This document shows positions 47,001 through 56,269 of a stretch of 64,000 nucleotides of DNA, piece after piece. This DNA is from Brachionus plicatilis. Lineage: Eukaryota > Rotifera > Eurotatoria > Ploima > Brachionidae. Made by a program: the position numbers and the translations under genes. Location: positions 144,605-208,604 of the forward strand of contig QEOQ01000561.1 in assembly GCA_010279815.1 (NCBI GenBank). The letters run 5' to 3'. Numbering within the stretch: the first letter of the stretch is position 1; each line of letters starts with the position of its first letter. The notes under the pieces are model-generated. The model had not been told where the DNA came from. It was given only the letters and a program-made list of their open reading frames with translations, and searched no databases.

Positions 47001-50000
47001 TGCAATAAATGAAATAAAATAATTAAAAACAGTTTTAAAATATTTTAAATTTGAAGTAAGTTTTGTTCATTTATTTATGAGAACATGAGAGACAACAATA
47101 ATAATTATAGACCTGTTTTGTTAAGAAATAAAAGGAGTTGGCAAAACAAATGAACAAAAATGGCAAATTGATAAAAGTTCATGATCAAATATAAATTTCA
47201 ATCAAAATTTTAAATTATAGATTTAAAAAAAATCCTTTTTATAAATTTTTTTATTAATTAATGACTACACTTAATTAAACATAATTTGTTTAAACTTTAA
47301 GAATAAAAAAAAATTCAAGAACTTTTATGTGAAATAGAAATTAAATATTAATCAATATTTTTAACTTTTGCAATTCATATTTTAACTTTGTTTCGCTGTA
47401 ATATATTTTTATTGAAAATAAAATTTTATTTAAACGTTTGTTGAGCTAAAATTTATATAGCTTAATAAGGATTTTAACTTTTTCTTTAAAGTTTTCGAAT
47501 TAAGATCTTGGAAGAATCAATTAATGATCAATTAGAAAAAAAAACACTTATTTTTTTAAATTTAAGATATCAAACATTTAAAGTTGAATTAAAATTTTTT
47601 TATTGAGATTTTAATTAATCGAGTATAATATTTTTAATTAACAATAATATGTAATTAAAAATCTAAAATACTAAATATAAACATTTTATTTTTTTTTGTA
47701 ATTAATGTTATTTATTTATTTGTTAACTGTACCGAGCTTAAGCTCCTTCAGTATAAAACCAAAAAAAAAAAAATCAAAAAAATAAATAAAATGAAATAAG
47801 AATAGAGTTAAATAAAAAAAGAAAATGTCAATTACATTTGAATTTAATCACTATTAGTGTTGGATGCGGTTAGAGCAAACCGGTCGATTTCATGGACGGT
47901 TTTTTGCGGTTTTTTTAAGCAATACTTCTTCTTTTTTCTAAGGAATTTTATTAAAATTAAGAATTCTCTGCAAAAAAAGTTAACCGTAATTTTTAGCGGC
48001 CCAAAATTTTGACCGGCCAAATGACCGCCAGCTATAAAGTTGTCCGGCTAATTGTCCGGTTAAGTGTTCGCTTGTACGGATCCCAACACTATCTTAAACA
48101 ATCAAAAAAACAAAAATTAATTATTAATTAATCCCATAATGTTCTATAAAAATTGCTACTTTAAAATTTATTTTATCTTTTTTTTTTGGTTTATCAAATT
48201 AACACTTTTGATTTTACCTTTATATAAACCTTATCTCTAAAATAACTCTGTAATTTAAAAAAAAATGTCTGTAATTGTAGAAATTCCTAATAACAAATCT
48301 CAAGATCAGGCTTTTGAACCTAATTCTAAAGGAAAAACTAGAGGAAAAGGTAAAAGCTATTTTCTGTTTTGTTGTTTTCGCTCTTATTCAAATGAAAAAG
48401 TAATATGAAATAAATGTGGAAGACCAGCCCGATCGAATAAGAAAAAGAAAAAAATAAATAAAGTATTTTTTTGTCCTTAAAAAAATAATATCCTTTGTTT
48501 TTATTTTATTTTTTTGTTAAACTTAGATAATAAGTGTTATATTTTTCTAAAAAAAAAGTAATAAATAAACATTTTTGTTCTAAATTAAGTATTTTAGTTT
48601 TTTTTGCAAAAAATACACAATATTTGGTAATAATTTTATGCCTTTAATTAATTAAGTTCAAGTCAATATATTTAAGAAATCAGTGATTTTTTCCTCTAAA
48701 AATCTCTAACTTTATTCAAAGGGTTTACATGATGTGAAAAAAAAAATCTTTTTCACAACTTTATTTATTTATTTAATAAATAAATTTGGGTTTCCCAAGA
48801 GTTAGGAAGTAAGATACTAACTATAAATAAAAAAAAAAGCTTCACCTCTTTTTTTAGCTGCAGTCTGCAGACATTTAAAAGATATTTGCTTTCTTTTAAG
48901 CAATTAAGTTGTGACATTCTATTCAGGTTATTAATTATGTGTGATATTTTTAGTTTTATTCAGAATTTAAAAGTAAGAAAAAATTAGAATGTCAGCTTTA
49001 AAAAAAAAATTGAAATTTAAAATTCGTTTCTTATCCTATTATCAAAAGAATCCAAATGTGAAAAAAAGGTAGCTTAATCTTTATTATTTTTATTTTCACT
49101 GAAATAGCTTTAACTCGGTAAGAAACAAATAAAAAATTAAATAATTTCAAAAAAATAAAAGAAATTATGATGTTTAGGCAATATTGAATTGGTCGTTCAA
49201 AAATTTAAAACTTAATTTATAAAAAATCAAATCTTATCAATGCCATGTCTTTCAGCAAAAATGATAAAAATTTGTTTTTTTCATTTTAATTAAATTTTAT
49301 TACTAGTCCTAAGCTATGATAAATTTTTTGAAAACAATAGTTTTTAATTTGAATATCTGACTTTTAAATTTTTCTATATCTATCAAAAAAAATTAAAAAT
49401 TATTCAACAGCATTATTGTCATTTAAGAATGAAAATTTTCTTAGTAATGCAATTAAATATTTGATCAATTCAAAAGATTGCTTGAAATTCTCAAATGTTC
49501 TTTAACTTTTTCTTTTGAATGACCTGAAAAATAAGTTTTTAATATTTGACCATAGTCAGCGCCATTATTGTAGCCTACTACTGATCTCCAAAATCTTTTG
49601 ATTAAATTTTGATAAATCTTCTTTTCTTCAAAATAGGTCATTGATTCTTTAAAAAGAATTTTCATTTTCTTAAACGTTTGATCATTTCTTGTTTTAATGA
49701 ACTGTTTTTTGAAGGAGCTTTAAGTTGCCCGTAAGAACCAAAATTTTGGATTCGATTAAGCTATTTTTTGTTCTTTTTTGGCATAATTAAGTATTTAAGT
49801 AAGCAAAAACGAAAGATAAAAAAAAATTTTATTAATTTTTTTCAAATTTTCAATTGTCATATTTTTTTTTAAAAGTAAGACTTATACATATATTCATTTT
49901 GATTAAAAACTTCAAAAAAATTTATTTGTTTCAATTTTTTTAAAAATGCCTCATTTTGAACACTTTTTTTAAGAGAAATAAAAGAGAAAATAAAAAAGTA

Positions 50001-53000
50001 AAGTCTGGAATTTGTTCAGAATTTTCTCTTGTTTCAGAATTTTTATATCTCATTTGGAGTCAGGGGGTCCCATGGGGCTAGATACAAAAAAACAAAAAAA
50101 TTGGTAAATTTTCGGCTTTATTTGATAAAATCTCGAGACCAATTTTTTTTTTGGAAGGAAAAAAAAATATTTTGTAGTAGAGAATTTTTTGCTCTACAAG
50201 ATGGTTTGCGATTTTTATATCTTTTGTATATGTTTGCAAAAGATATACTGATTGAACCGAAGCATACTTTTGACAATTAAAAAACAATGTGACCAAAGTA
50301 AATTTAAAAAAAAAAATTTAATTTTTCGTGAGCTAACTTTTTTTTATGTGAACATAAATTTAAATGTTAATTTTTATATAGAAAAAATAAAATAAATTGT
50401 CAAAAATTCTTTTTTAATTTTTTTTTTTTTTTGAAATATGCAATTTTACTCCATTCAAATTTTTCATTAATTCTCCACAAATCTCACATGGCACTGGATT
50501 GGCATATTTGCTGAGTGCTTTTTTTACTACATTCAAAGTCTCTTGTGAAGTTGATATTGCAGCCATAGCTTTTTCACGATAATGTACAGCCTTTTCTGCA
50601 GCATTTATATTTAAGACACTTAAATTCTCATCAATAGTATTTAAATTTTCACCAAAACTTGACTCAGCATCGCTATCCAGGTCATTTTTTTGCAAATCAT
50701 TAGATTTTGATTTAACCAAAGTAACCGAATCGGTCTTATCATCTTCACGCTTCACTTTTTAGCTTAATAAAAAAAATAGTTGCAAATTTCAACAATGAAT
50801 AACAAAGTAAAGATTTTTAATTTTGTCTTAATTTTAGATTTATTTATTTATTGATTTAAATAAGAAAGCCGCAACTAGGGCGATTTTGGGAGTTGGAGCG
50901 TCAATCGTGGACCTCCAGTACTCTTATTTAAATTACTAGTATATTTACAATTGTACAAAAGTAATAATAAAATTTGTCAAATAAAATACAAATAAAATAA
51001 AAAAAATAAAATAGACAAAAATTGTCTCCTTCTGTCTCCAATGCCTCCAATGCCTCCATTATATCTATGACTTCATCATCTTTCCTGCACTCTACAATTC
51101 TTCTAACTGTTTGTCTGACTATTTCATTTCCATATTTTATCATCTCATAAATTGTTTGTCTATTCGTAATCACTGATATTTCGTATAGCAGACTTTTAAT
51201 TTTAAATTAAAAATTTGGTGAACATTTTTTATTTTATGTGAACTACTTTCGTCACAAAATTTGTGAACAGAAATTTGGTGAACATAAAGTTCACATTTTA
51301 AGCAAGATACTCATGGTCAGGGACGACCAAAATTTGCAATTGACTTGATCAAAAAATGCAAGTTTTTTTGCAATTTTGCGGTAAATTTAGTGATAAAAAT
51401 TGCAAAAAATGTAATAATTCTACGAGATTTAATGTAAGTCAATAATTTTAATATCTTAAATGGCTATATTTAAATTTATTTATTAATTAAATGCATAAAA
51501 AAGCAAATATCTTGTAATATTTTTGGGTCTGTTGGTAGGCTTTTACTCTCCAGCCAGACTTCCCAAGTCCCGTTTTGGACTCGATGGTTTCGGATCAAAC
51601 ACAATAAGGTTTTTGAATAACTTTATTGGGACACGAGGTCCAAATCCAAAACCAAATAATAACAAAATAAATAAAAAACTAATTATAACAAAACTGAAAA
51701 AAAACTTATAACTTAAATGTGAATACAAGCTTCTAGAAGACTTGGAGTTAATTGAGACATTATAACAGAGTGAACTTAAGATAGAGGAGGCGATTCCATT
51801 GGGCAACTTGAAGTTCATGATCATTATCAAATGATCAAAATTTAATTAATTAAAATTATAATAAAAATGATGAAACTAGATTTCTTTATTTTTTTTTAGA
51901 TTAAACATAAAATGTTTATAGTAAGATGGGGCAATTATTTAATGTGTGAATGGGGTGACAACTTTTAAATTTCGTTTTTTTCTAGCTGAAAACTAATAAA
52001 TTTTCCTAAGATTTTATATTTTTTATATTTTTCAGGAGCCAAAATTTATAAAAAACGATCCTTTTTTCATTGATTATTTTATCTTAGCCTCCAAATTTAG
52101 ACTCAAAAATTAATTTTGTCAAAGGGGGTGATTTTGGAACAAATTATGTATTTGGGAGAATTGGTCAAAGCTGGTGAATTTCATTTATTCCAAATTACCT
52201 ATTTAGCCTATAAGTTCCAAAGAGAATCAAGAACGTCACCCTAAAATTTGAATAAGATTGATAAAAAAATAACATGAGTTCTTTTTTGGTGTGAATTTCA
52301 GGGGCAAAGGGGTTAATGGGGTATCACCTATTTATGCCAAAAACTCACCCGGTTAGCCCGCAAATTCACCCGGTTAACCGGCAAATTCACCTGTTTAACC
52401 CATTTACCCGAAATTAATTAATTTCTTAAAAGAAACTTTTCTCAAAATAAAAAAATAAATGAAAAGAGAAAAAAATTGAAAAGAGACTATGTTCAATCTT
52501 TAACTGAAGATGAAGCACGTGCACAAACTGAAGAAAAAAACAGTAAAAAATGAAAAAAAATTGATAAAAAAAAACGAGAATTTAGAAAGTCTAACAACTA
52601 GGAGTGTTAATAAAAAAAAGCAAAATGAAATAGTTGATAATTCTATAATTTGTTTTATTTGTAAAATTAATTTCGATTTAGGTAATTCTAGCAAAAATAG
52701 TTGGCTAACATGTGAAAGTTGTACCAGTTGGTCGTGCTATAATTGTTTACCAATAGAGAATAAAAAAGATAAAACTATGGAATTTTTAAGTGCAAAATGT
52801 AAAAATTAAAAATTAAAAATTTGTTTAAAAAAGTTATTTTTCTGTAAAATATTTAAAATAATTTAAATTAAGCTTCGTTAATGTATAAAAATTCAAAATT
52901 TGTTAAAATTTGTTCCCGTTACGATAATTTATTTTTGTTAAGATTTTTGAAATTTCAAATAAATTTTTGTAAAAAAACTCTATTTTTTTTTAAAAAAGCA

Positions 53001-55574
53001 ACTTAAATATAATTAATTTTTTCTTTTGTTTTAGAAAGTAGGGTTAAATAGTTGAAAAAACGGGGCAACCGGGTGAAAAAACGGGGTAATTGGGTTAAAA
53101 TTCGGCTAACTGGGTGAATTTTCGGGGTAACTGTACAAAGCAATGGGGCAAATGGGTTAACCCCATTAACCTAATTGCCCCTCACCCTATTAACCCCATG
53201 TACTAATGGGGTGACCCGAAAATTTCGGTCTAATTGGGTGAACGAATTTCGCATTTTTATGCAAAACTGTGTCGATAGACAAAAAATAAAAAAAATAGGT
53301 CACCCGGTTAGGCCATGTTACTATATTATTTTAATTAAAAGAAAACAAATATTTTTTTTTCTGATTGACCTTTAATTGATTCTTCTAAAATCTTTATTTG
53401 AAAATTTAAAGACAAATTTAAAATCGACATTAAGGTATCCAAATTTTGACTTTAAATGATATTTTTATATTAATTAAAATATATGACGACGAAACAAAGT
53501 TAAATTTTGTATTGCAAAATTTGAAAATATTGATTAAGAATTTTATTTACTTCAGAAAAAAAATCATATAATTTTCTATCTAATTATAGATTAAACAAAT
53601 AATGTTTAATAAAGTTTAGTCATTTATTATTAAAAAATTGATAAAAAATATCTTTTTATTTAAATCAAAAACTAAAAATTTTGATTTGAAATTTACATTT
53701 GATCATGAACTTCAATTTGCCATTCCATTGAATTTTAGTGTAGTAATAAATGATAATTTTGATTAAAATTATATAGTTGATCAAATTTGAAAATTCTTAG
53801 TACCTTAAAATGTGAATACAAGCTTCTAGTTGTGCAAAACAAACTTCTTTTTTGAGACGTCTACAATCTTTTGAAAATTTATCTAATTTAACTCTTTTTT
53901 TAGTATGTAAAAAAAAAAAATTGTATTTAATTTGACATGCATCACATACTTACTTTTGTTTCTTGACTGATAATGGTTTCGAACGAAATTCATTTAATCG
54001 TTTTAGTGGGGTCGACATTTTTTTGTTTTTTTTTAATTAATTAAATGTTTTATTTTGAAATTATTTTATTAATAAATTAAATTTTAATAAGAATATATGT
54101 CAATTTCATTTTTAATAAAAAAAAGACAATTTAAGTAAAAAATTTGCAATATTTCACATTTGCTCATGGTCACATTTTTTGGTGAACTTCGGTTCACATT
54201 CTCCGCAAGACCCAGCATATCGACAAAAAAATTGTCTTTTTCTATAAAAAATTTCTCTATAATATGACATAGTGCCTGCTGAACCTTAATAAGAAATTTT
54301 TGTCTAAGATTAAACAGTGAAAAAATTTTTTTTTTCAATTTTGTCAATTTAACCACGCTTTAACATCAATTATTTTTAATAAACTTTACTAAAAAAAAAA
54401 AAGGCCAAATGCAGTTCAAGACCGGGTACAAGTATTGAGAAAAACACTTCCTCATGTAGTCTATTGCCGCATATGGAGATGGCCGGACTTGCAGAACTGT
54501 AACGAGCTCAAATCAGTGCCCAACTGCCAACAAGGCTACTCGAACAAAAAGGACGACAACAACGTCTGCATAAATCCCTACCACTACATCCGCATAGAGC
54601 CGCCAGGCCTGTCAAACTCAATCTCCAGCAGTACATCTAGCGGCCAGCCACTGACAGTCTATGTGCCCAAGATGCAGCCACAGCAGCAGCAGCAGCATTC
54701 ACAAATCCACCAAGGCTACTCCCAAACACTGAGCCCGCCACCCAACCCCCCATTTGCCAACACTCCGCCAGAGCTCCCCACCGATCTACTCAACTACAAT
54801 ATGGCGCAGACCAGTCCTTCGCCACTCTCCATCCTGTCGCCTTCCTCAATAGGCTCCAACGTCATGTCCAACCAATTTTCGCCGTTTATCAGCGAGGACG
54901 ACAGCTCCGAGATAAACGACATCAGTCCGTCTCCAATCGGCCCATTTGACCTGATGCCTGTGCCCATGATCGAACAGCCGTACTGGTGCTCGCTGTCCTA
55001 TTACGAGATGAAGCAACGAGTGGGCGAGATGTTCCATGTGTCGAGCAGTGTCCACAAGGTGACCATAGACGGCTACACAGACCCGTCGAGTGCGCAGCGC
55101 TTCTGTCTCGGAGTGCTGTCCAATGTGAACCGAACTAACGAAATAGAGATGACCAGACACTACATTGGCAAGGGCCTGCAGCTCAGCTACGAAAATGGCC
55201 AAGTGTTTGCCGAGTGTCTGAGCGAGAACCCAGTCTTTGTGCAGAGTCCCAACTGCAACCAGAGGTACCAGTGGCACTTGGCCACCGTGGTCAAGATCCC
55301 GCCTGGCTGCAATCTGAAGATATTTGACGAGGCCGACTTTGTCCAAGTGGCCAACGAGACTGTGTACCAGGGCTACGAGGCCGTGTACGCCCTCACCAGA
55401 ATTTGCACCATTCGCATCAGCTTTGTGAAGGGCTGGGGCGCCGATTACCGGCGTCAGACTATTCTCAACACGCCATGCTGGATAGAAGTGCACCTGAACA
55501 ATCCGCTGAAGCTAGTCGACCAGATTTTGACCAAAATGGGCTCGCCCAGAACCAAATGCACTAGTGTTTCATAA
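44059..55574 (+). CDS. SMAD2/3: SMAD2/3-type receptor-regulated SMAD (Smox ortholog)
   Basis: Exons 44059-44426 and 54404-55574 give 512 residues around a 9,977-bp intron. Transducer of TGF-beta/activin signals to the nucleus. MH1: [12 protein letters not shown], then a serine-rich insert of about 57 residues, then [46 protein letters not shown] and [10 protein letters not shown] (zinc ligands). Linker: Ser/Pro-rich with a polyGln run; I see no PPxY motif. MH2 (about 316-512): [79 protein letters not shown] and KC near the end place it with SMAD2/3 rather than SMAD1/5 or SMAD4. The tail is TSVS, not SSxS, keeping both phospho-acceptor serines. The second exon starts at aaaag|GCC, chosen by phase. 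Coding DNA is much more GC-rich than the intron. Confidence 0.92.
44496..44552. repeat. Perfect-stem hairpin in SMAD intron
   Basis: ATTTAGTTATATCACAT (44496-44512) and ATGTGACATAACTAAAT (44536-44552) are inverted with one mismatch in 17, around a 23-bp loop that itself contains ATGTCACATG. It sits 70 bp inside the intron and abuts an X-box. Either a tiny MITE or a paired factor-binding site. Confidence 0.5.
44555..44568. promoter_or_regulatory. RFX-type X-box GTTGCTATGGCAAC
   Basis: Near-perfect X-box palindrome (one base off the fully symmetric form) 128 bp into the SMAD2/3 intron, next to the hairpin at 44496-44552. Binding inferred from motif only. Confidence 0.4.
45307..45770. mobile_element. 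MITE, GACAACTTGAAGTT... termini (intact copy)
   Basis: 464-bp element whose interior matches the disrupted element at 51802-53721 almost end to end (shared TAATTTTGTATTGCAAAATT-like and TTTTGATCGGAAATTTACAT-like stretches). Flanks TATTAATTT and TTTAAATTT match at 7 of 9. It provides the empty-site comparison for the nested insertion. Confidence 0.7.
47707..47757 (-). mobile_element. LINE-type 3' end with (AAAT)n tail
   Basis: Minus-strand reading: a short segment with the hairpin GAGCTTAAGCTC followed by AAATAAATAAATAA. Same layout and orientation as the tails at 9.7, 48.8 and 50.8 kb. Confidence 0.35.
47855..48091. mobile_element. hAT-like MITE, second copy
   Basis: 237 bp from TAGTGTTGGATGCGGTTAGA to CCCAACACTA. 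Related to 9984-10226 by ends and by internal GACCGGCCAAA and CGGTC motifs. Flanks do not show a target duplication. Confidence 0.6.
48265..48480 (+). pseudogene. Small frame interrupted by TGA, basic AT-hook-like C-terminus
   Basis: ATG at 48265 opens 47 codons ([20 protein letters not shown] ... [20 protein letters not shown]) to a TGA at 48406. The same frame continues [18 protein letters not shown] to 48480. Read through the TGA it gives a cysteine pair CC...C and a GRP core with a lysine tail, like an AT-hook. No family recognised. It lies next to the hAT-like MITE inside the SMAD intron, so transposon origin is likely. Confidence 0.3.
48761..48812 (-). mobile_element. LINE-type 3' end with (AAAT)n tail
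   Basis: Minus-strand reading: CTTACTTCCTAACTCTTGGG, then AAACCCAAATTTATTT and AAATAAATAAATAA. Same pattern as the other three tails. Confidence 0.35.
49465..49784 (-). pseudogene. Broken open frame, unknown (transposon-derived?)
   Basis: ATG at 49784 opens MPKKNKK, meets an in-frame TAG, and continues [20 protein letters not shown] ... EMIKRLRK to a TGA at 49664-49662. From an overlapping ATG at 49665 a shifted frame runs 66 codons: [20 protein letters not shown] ... [20 protein letters not shown] ... [11 protein letters not shown]. The two parts together look like one basic protein of about 105 residues broken by a stop and a frameshift. Family unknown. Confidence 0.3.
50414..50755 (-). 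CDS. Open frame with a partial zinc-finger motif, unknown
   Basis: 113 codons opened by GTG after a stop; no ATG, so it may be an exon or a remnant. The first 60 residues are acidic/serine-rich; a helical stretch ([20 protein letters not shown]) follows; near the end is [19 protein letters not shown], half of a C2H2 finger (Cys pair and one His). It ends in a Lys run. It lies antisense in the SMAD intron among transposons. Not recognised. Confidence 0.3.
   Translation of the reverse strand: MKREDDKTDSVTLVKSKSNDLQKNDLDSDAESSFGENLNTIDENLSVLNINAAEKAVHYREKAMAAISTSQETLNVVKKALSKYANPVPCEICGELMKNLNGVKLHISKKKKN
50838..51173 (-). mobile_element. 5'-truncated non-LTR retrotransposon fragment
   Basis: On the minus strand an open frame (from 51173: [20 protein letters not shown] ... 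[11 protein letters not shown]) is followed by T-rich 3' UTR, a GC-rich conserved-looking end (ACTGGAGGTCCACGATTGAC, ACTCCCAAAATCGCCCTAG) and an AAATAAATAAATC tail at 50838-50850. This order of frame, 3' UTR and simple-repeat tail is typical of CR1/L2-like LINEs; the reverse transcriptase domain itself is absent, so the class is inferred. Confidence 0.5.
51921..53321. mobile_element. Nested DNA transposon, GTAASATGG termini, TATA duplication
   Basis: 1401 bp. Ends GTAAGATGGGGC and complement of GGCCATGTTAC, flanked by TATA on both sides (51917-51920, 53322-53325). Both subterminal regions carry many copies of GGGGTTAA, ACCCGGTTA and GGGGCAA in both orientations, and these are GC-rich against an AT-rich core. 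It encodes one small zinc-finger frame (52510-52809) and no transposase, so it is non-autonomous or decayed. Confidence 0.75.
52510..52809 (+). CDS. Transposon-borne PHD-like zinc-finger protein
   Basis: 99 residues from ATG at 52510. A lysine-rich basic N-terminal half ([17 protein letters not shown]...) is followed by [33 protein letters not shown], i.e. CxxC ... WLxCxxCxxWxCxxC. This is the layout of the WxxCDxCxxWxHxxC zinc modules at the C-terminus of many transposase and retroelement proteins. It lies inside the nested transposon, so it is element-encoded rather than a host gene. The frame is intact. No catalytic domain is present. Confidence 0.5.
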   Translation: MKHVHKLKKKTVKNEKKLIKKNENLESLTTRSVNKKKQNEIVDNSIICFICKINFDLGNSSKNSWLTCESCTSWSCYNCLPIENKKDKTMEFLSAKCKN

Positions 55575-55600
55575 TTTATTTCTGAGCCTAACTTCTTTTT

Positions 55601-56207
55601 NNNNNNNNNNNNNNNNNNNNNNNNNNNNNNNNNNNNNNNNNNNNNNNNNNNNNNNNNNNNNNNNNNNNNNNNNNNNNNNNNNNNNNNNNNNNNNNNNNNN
55701 NNNNNNNNNNNNNNNNNNNNNNNNNNNNNNNNNNNNNNNNNNNNNNNNNNNNNNNNNNNNNNNNNNNNNNNNNNNNNNNNNNNNNNNNNNNNNNNNNNNN
55801 NNNNNNNNNNNNNNNNNNNNNNNNNNNNNNNNNNNNNNNNNNNNNNNNNNNNNNNNNNNNNNNNNNNNNNNNNNNNNNNNNNNNNNNNNNNNNNNNNNNN
55901 NNNNNNNNNNNNNNNNNNNNNNNNNNNNNNNNNNNNNNNNNNNNNNNNNNNNNNNNNNNNNNNNNNNNNNNNNNNNNNNNNNNNNNNNNNNNNNNNNNNN
56001 NNNNNNNNNNNNNNNNNNNNNNNNNNNNNNNNNNNNNNNNNNNNNNNNNNNNNNNNNNNNNNNNNNNNNNNNNNNNNNNNNNNNNNNNNNNNNNNNNNNN
56101 NNNNNNNNNNNNNNNNNNNNNNNNNNNNNNNNNNNNNNNNNNNNNNNNNNNNNNNNNNNNNNNNNNNNNNNNNNNNNNNNNNNNNNNNNNNNNNNNNNNN
56201 NNNNNNN
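55601..56207. other. Assembly gap (607 N)
   Basis: A run of N begins 26 bp after the SMAD2/3 stop codon. It hides the SMAD 3' UTR and possibly upstream exons of the frame at 56228. Confidence 0.99.
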
Positions 56208-56227
56208 TTATTAATTAATTTTTCAAG

Positions 56228-56269
56228 GTTTATCAACAGGCTAGTGTCCATGCCATGAAGACCGATTAA
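56228..56269 (+). CDS. Possible terminal exon of a gene lost in the gap
   Basis: Right after the gap, tttttcaag is followed by VYQQASVHAMKTD and a stop, then AT-rich DNA. It reads like a last exon. The minus strand is also open here (MLIGLHGMDTSLLINLEKL), so the call is weak. No family recognised. Confidence 0.25.
   Translation, partial: VYQQASVHAMKTD

Larger units (their letters stand above)
51802..53721. mobile_element. MITE interrupted by a second transposon; 9-bp target duplication
   Basis: The termini GGCAACTTGAAGTTCATGAT and the complement of the right end (GGCAAATTGAAGTTCATGAT) differ at one base. Flanks are identical: ATTCCATTG at 51793-51801 and 53722-53730. Sequence outside 51921-53321 matches the uninterrupted copy at 45307-45770, so the host element was once about 0.5 kb. 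Confidence 0.85.

Noticed and set aside
44059..54403. Exon 1 and exon 2 as two separate genes because of the 10-kb gap
   Set aside because: They encode consecutive halves of one MH1 domain and the phase fits with the AAAG|G acceptor.
54846..55493. 215-codon minus-strand frame
   Set aside because: Antisense shadow of the GC-rich SMAD2/3 MH2 exon; the protein has no recognisable domain.
44059..55574. SMAD4 or SMAD1/5 identity
   Set aside because: The C-terminal phospho-serines rule out SMAD4, and ADYRRQT and KCTSVS match SMAD2/3 rather than the SMAD1/5 AEYHRQ form.
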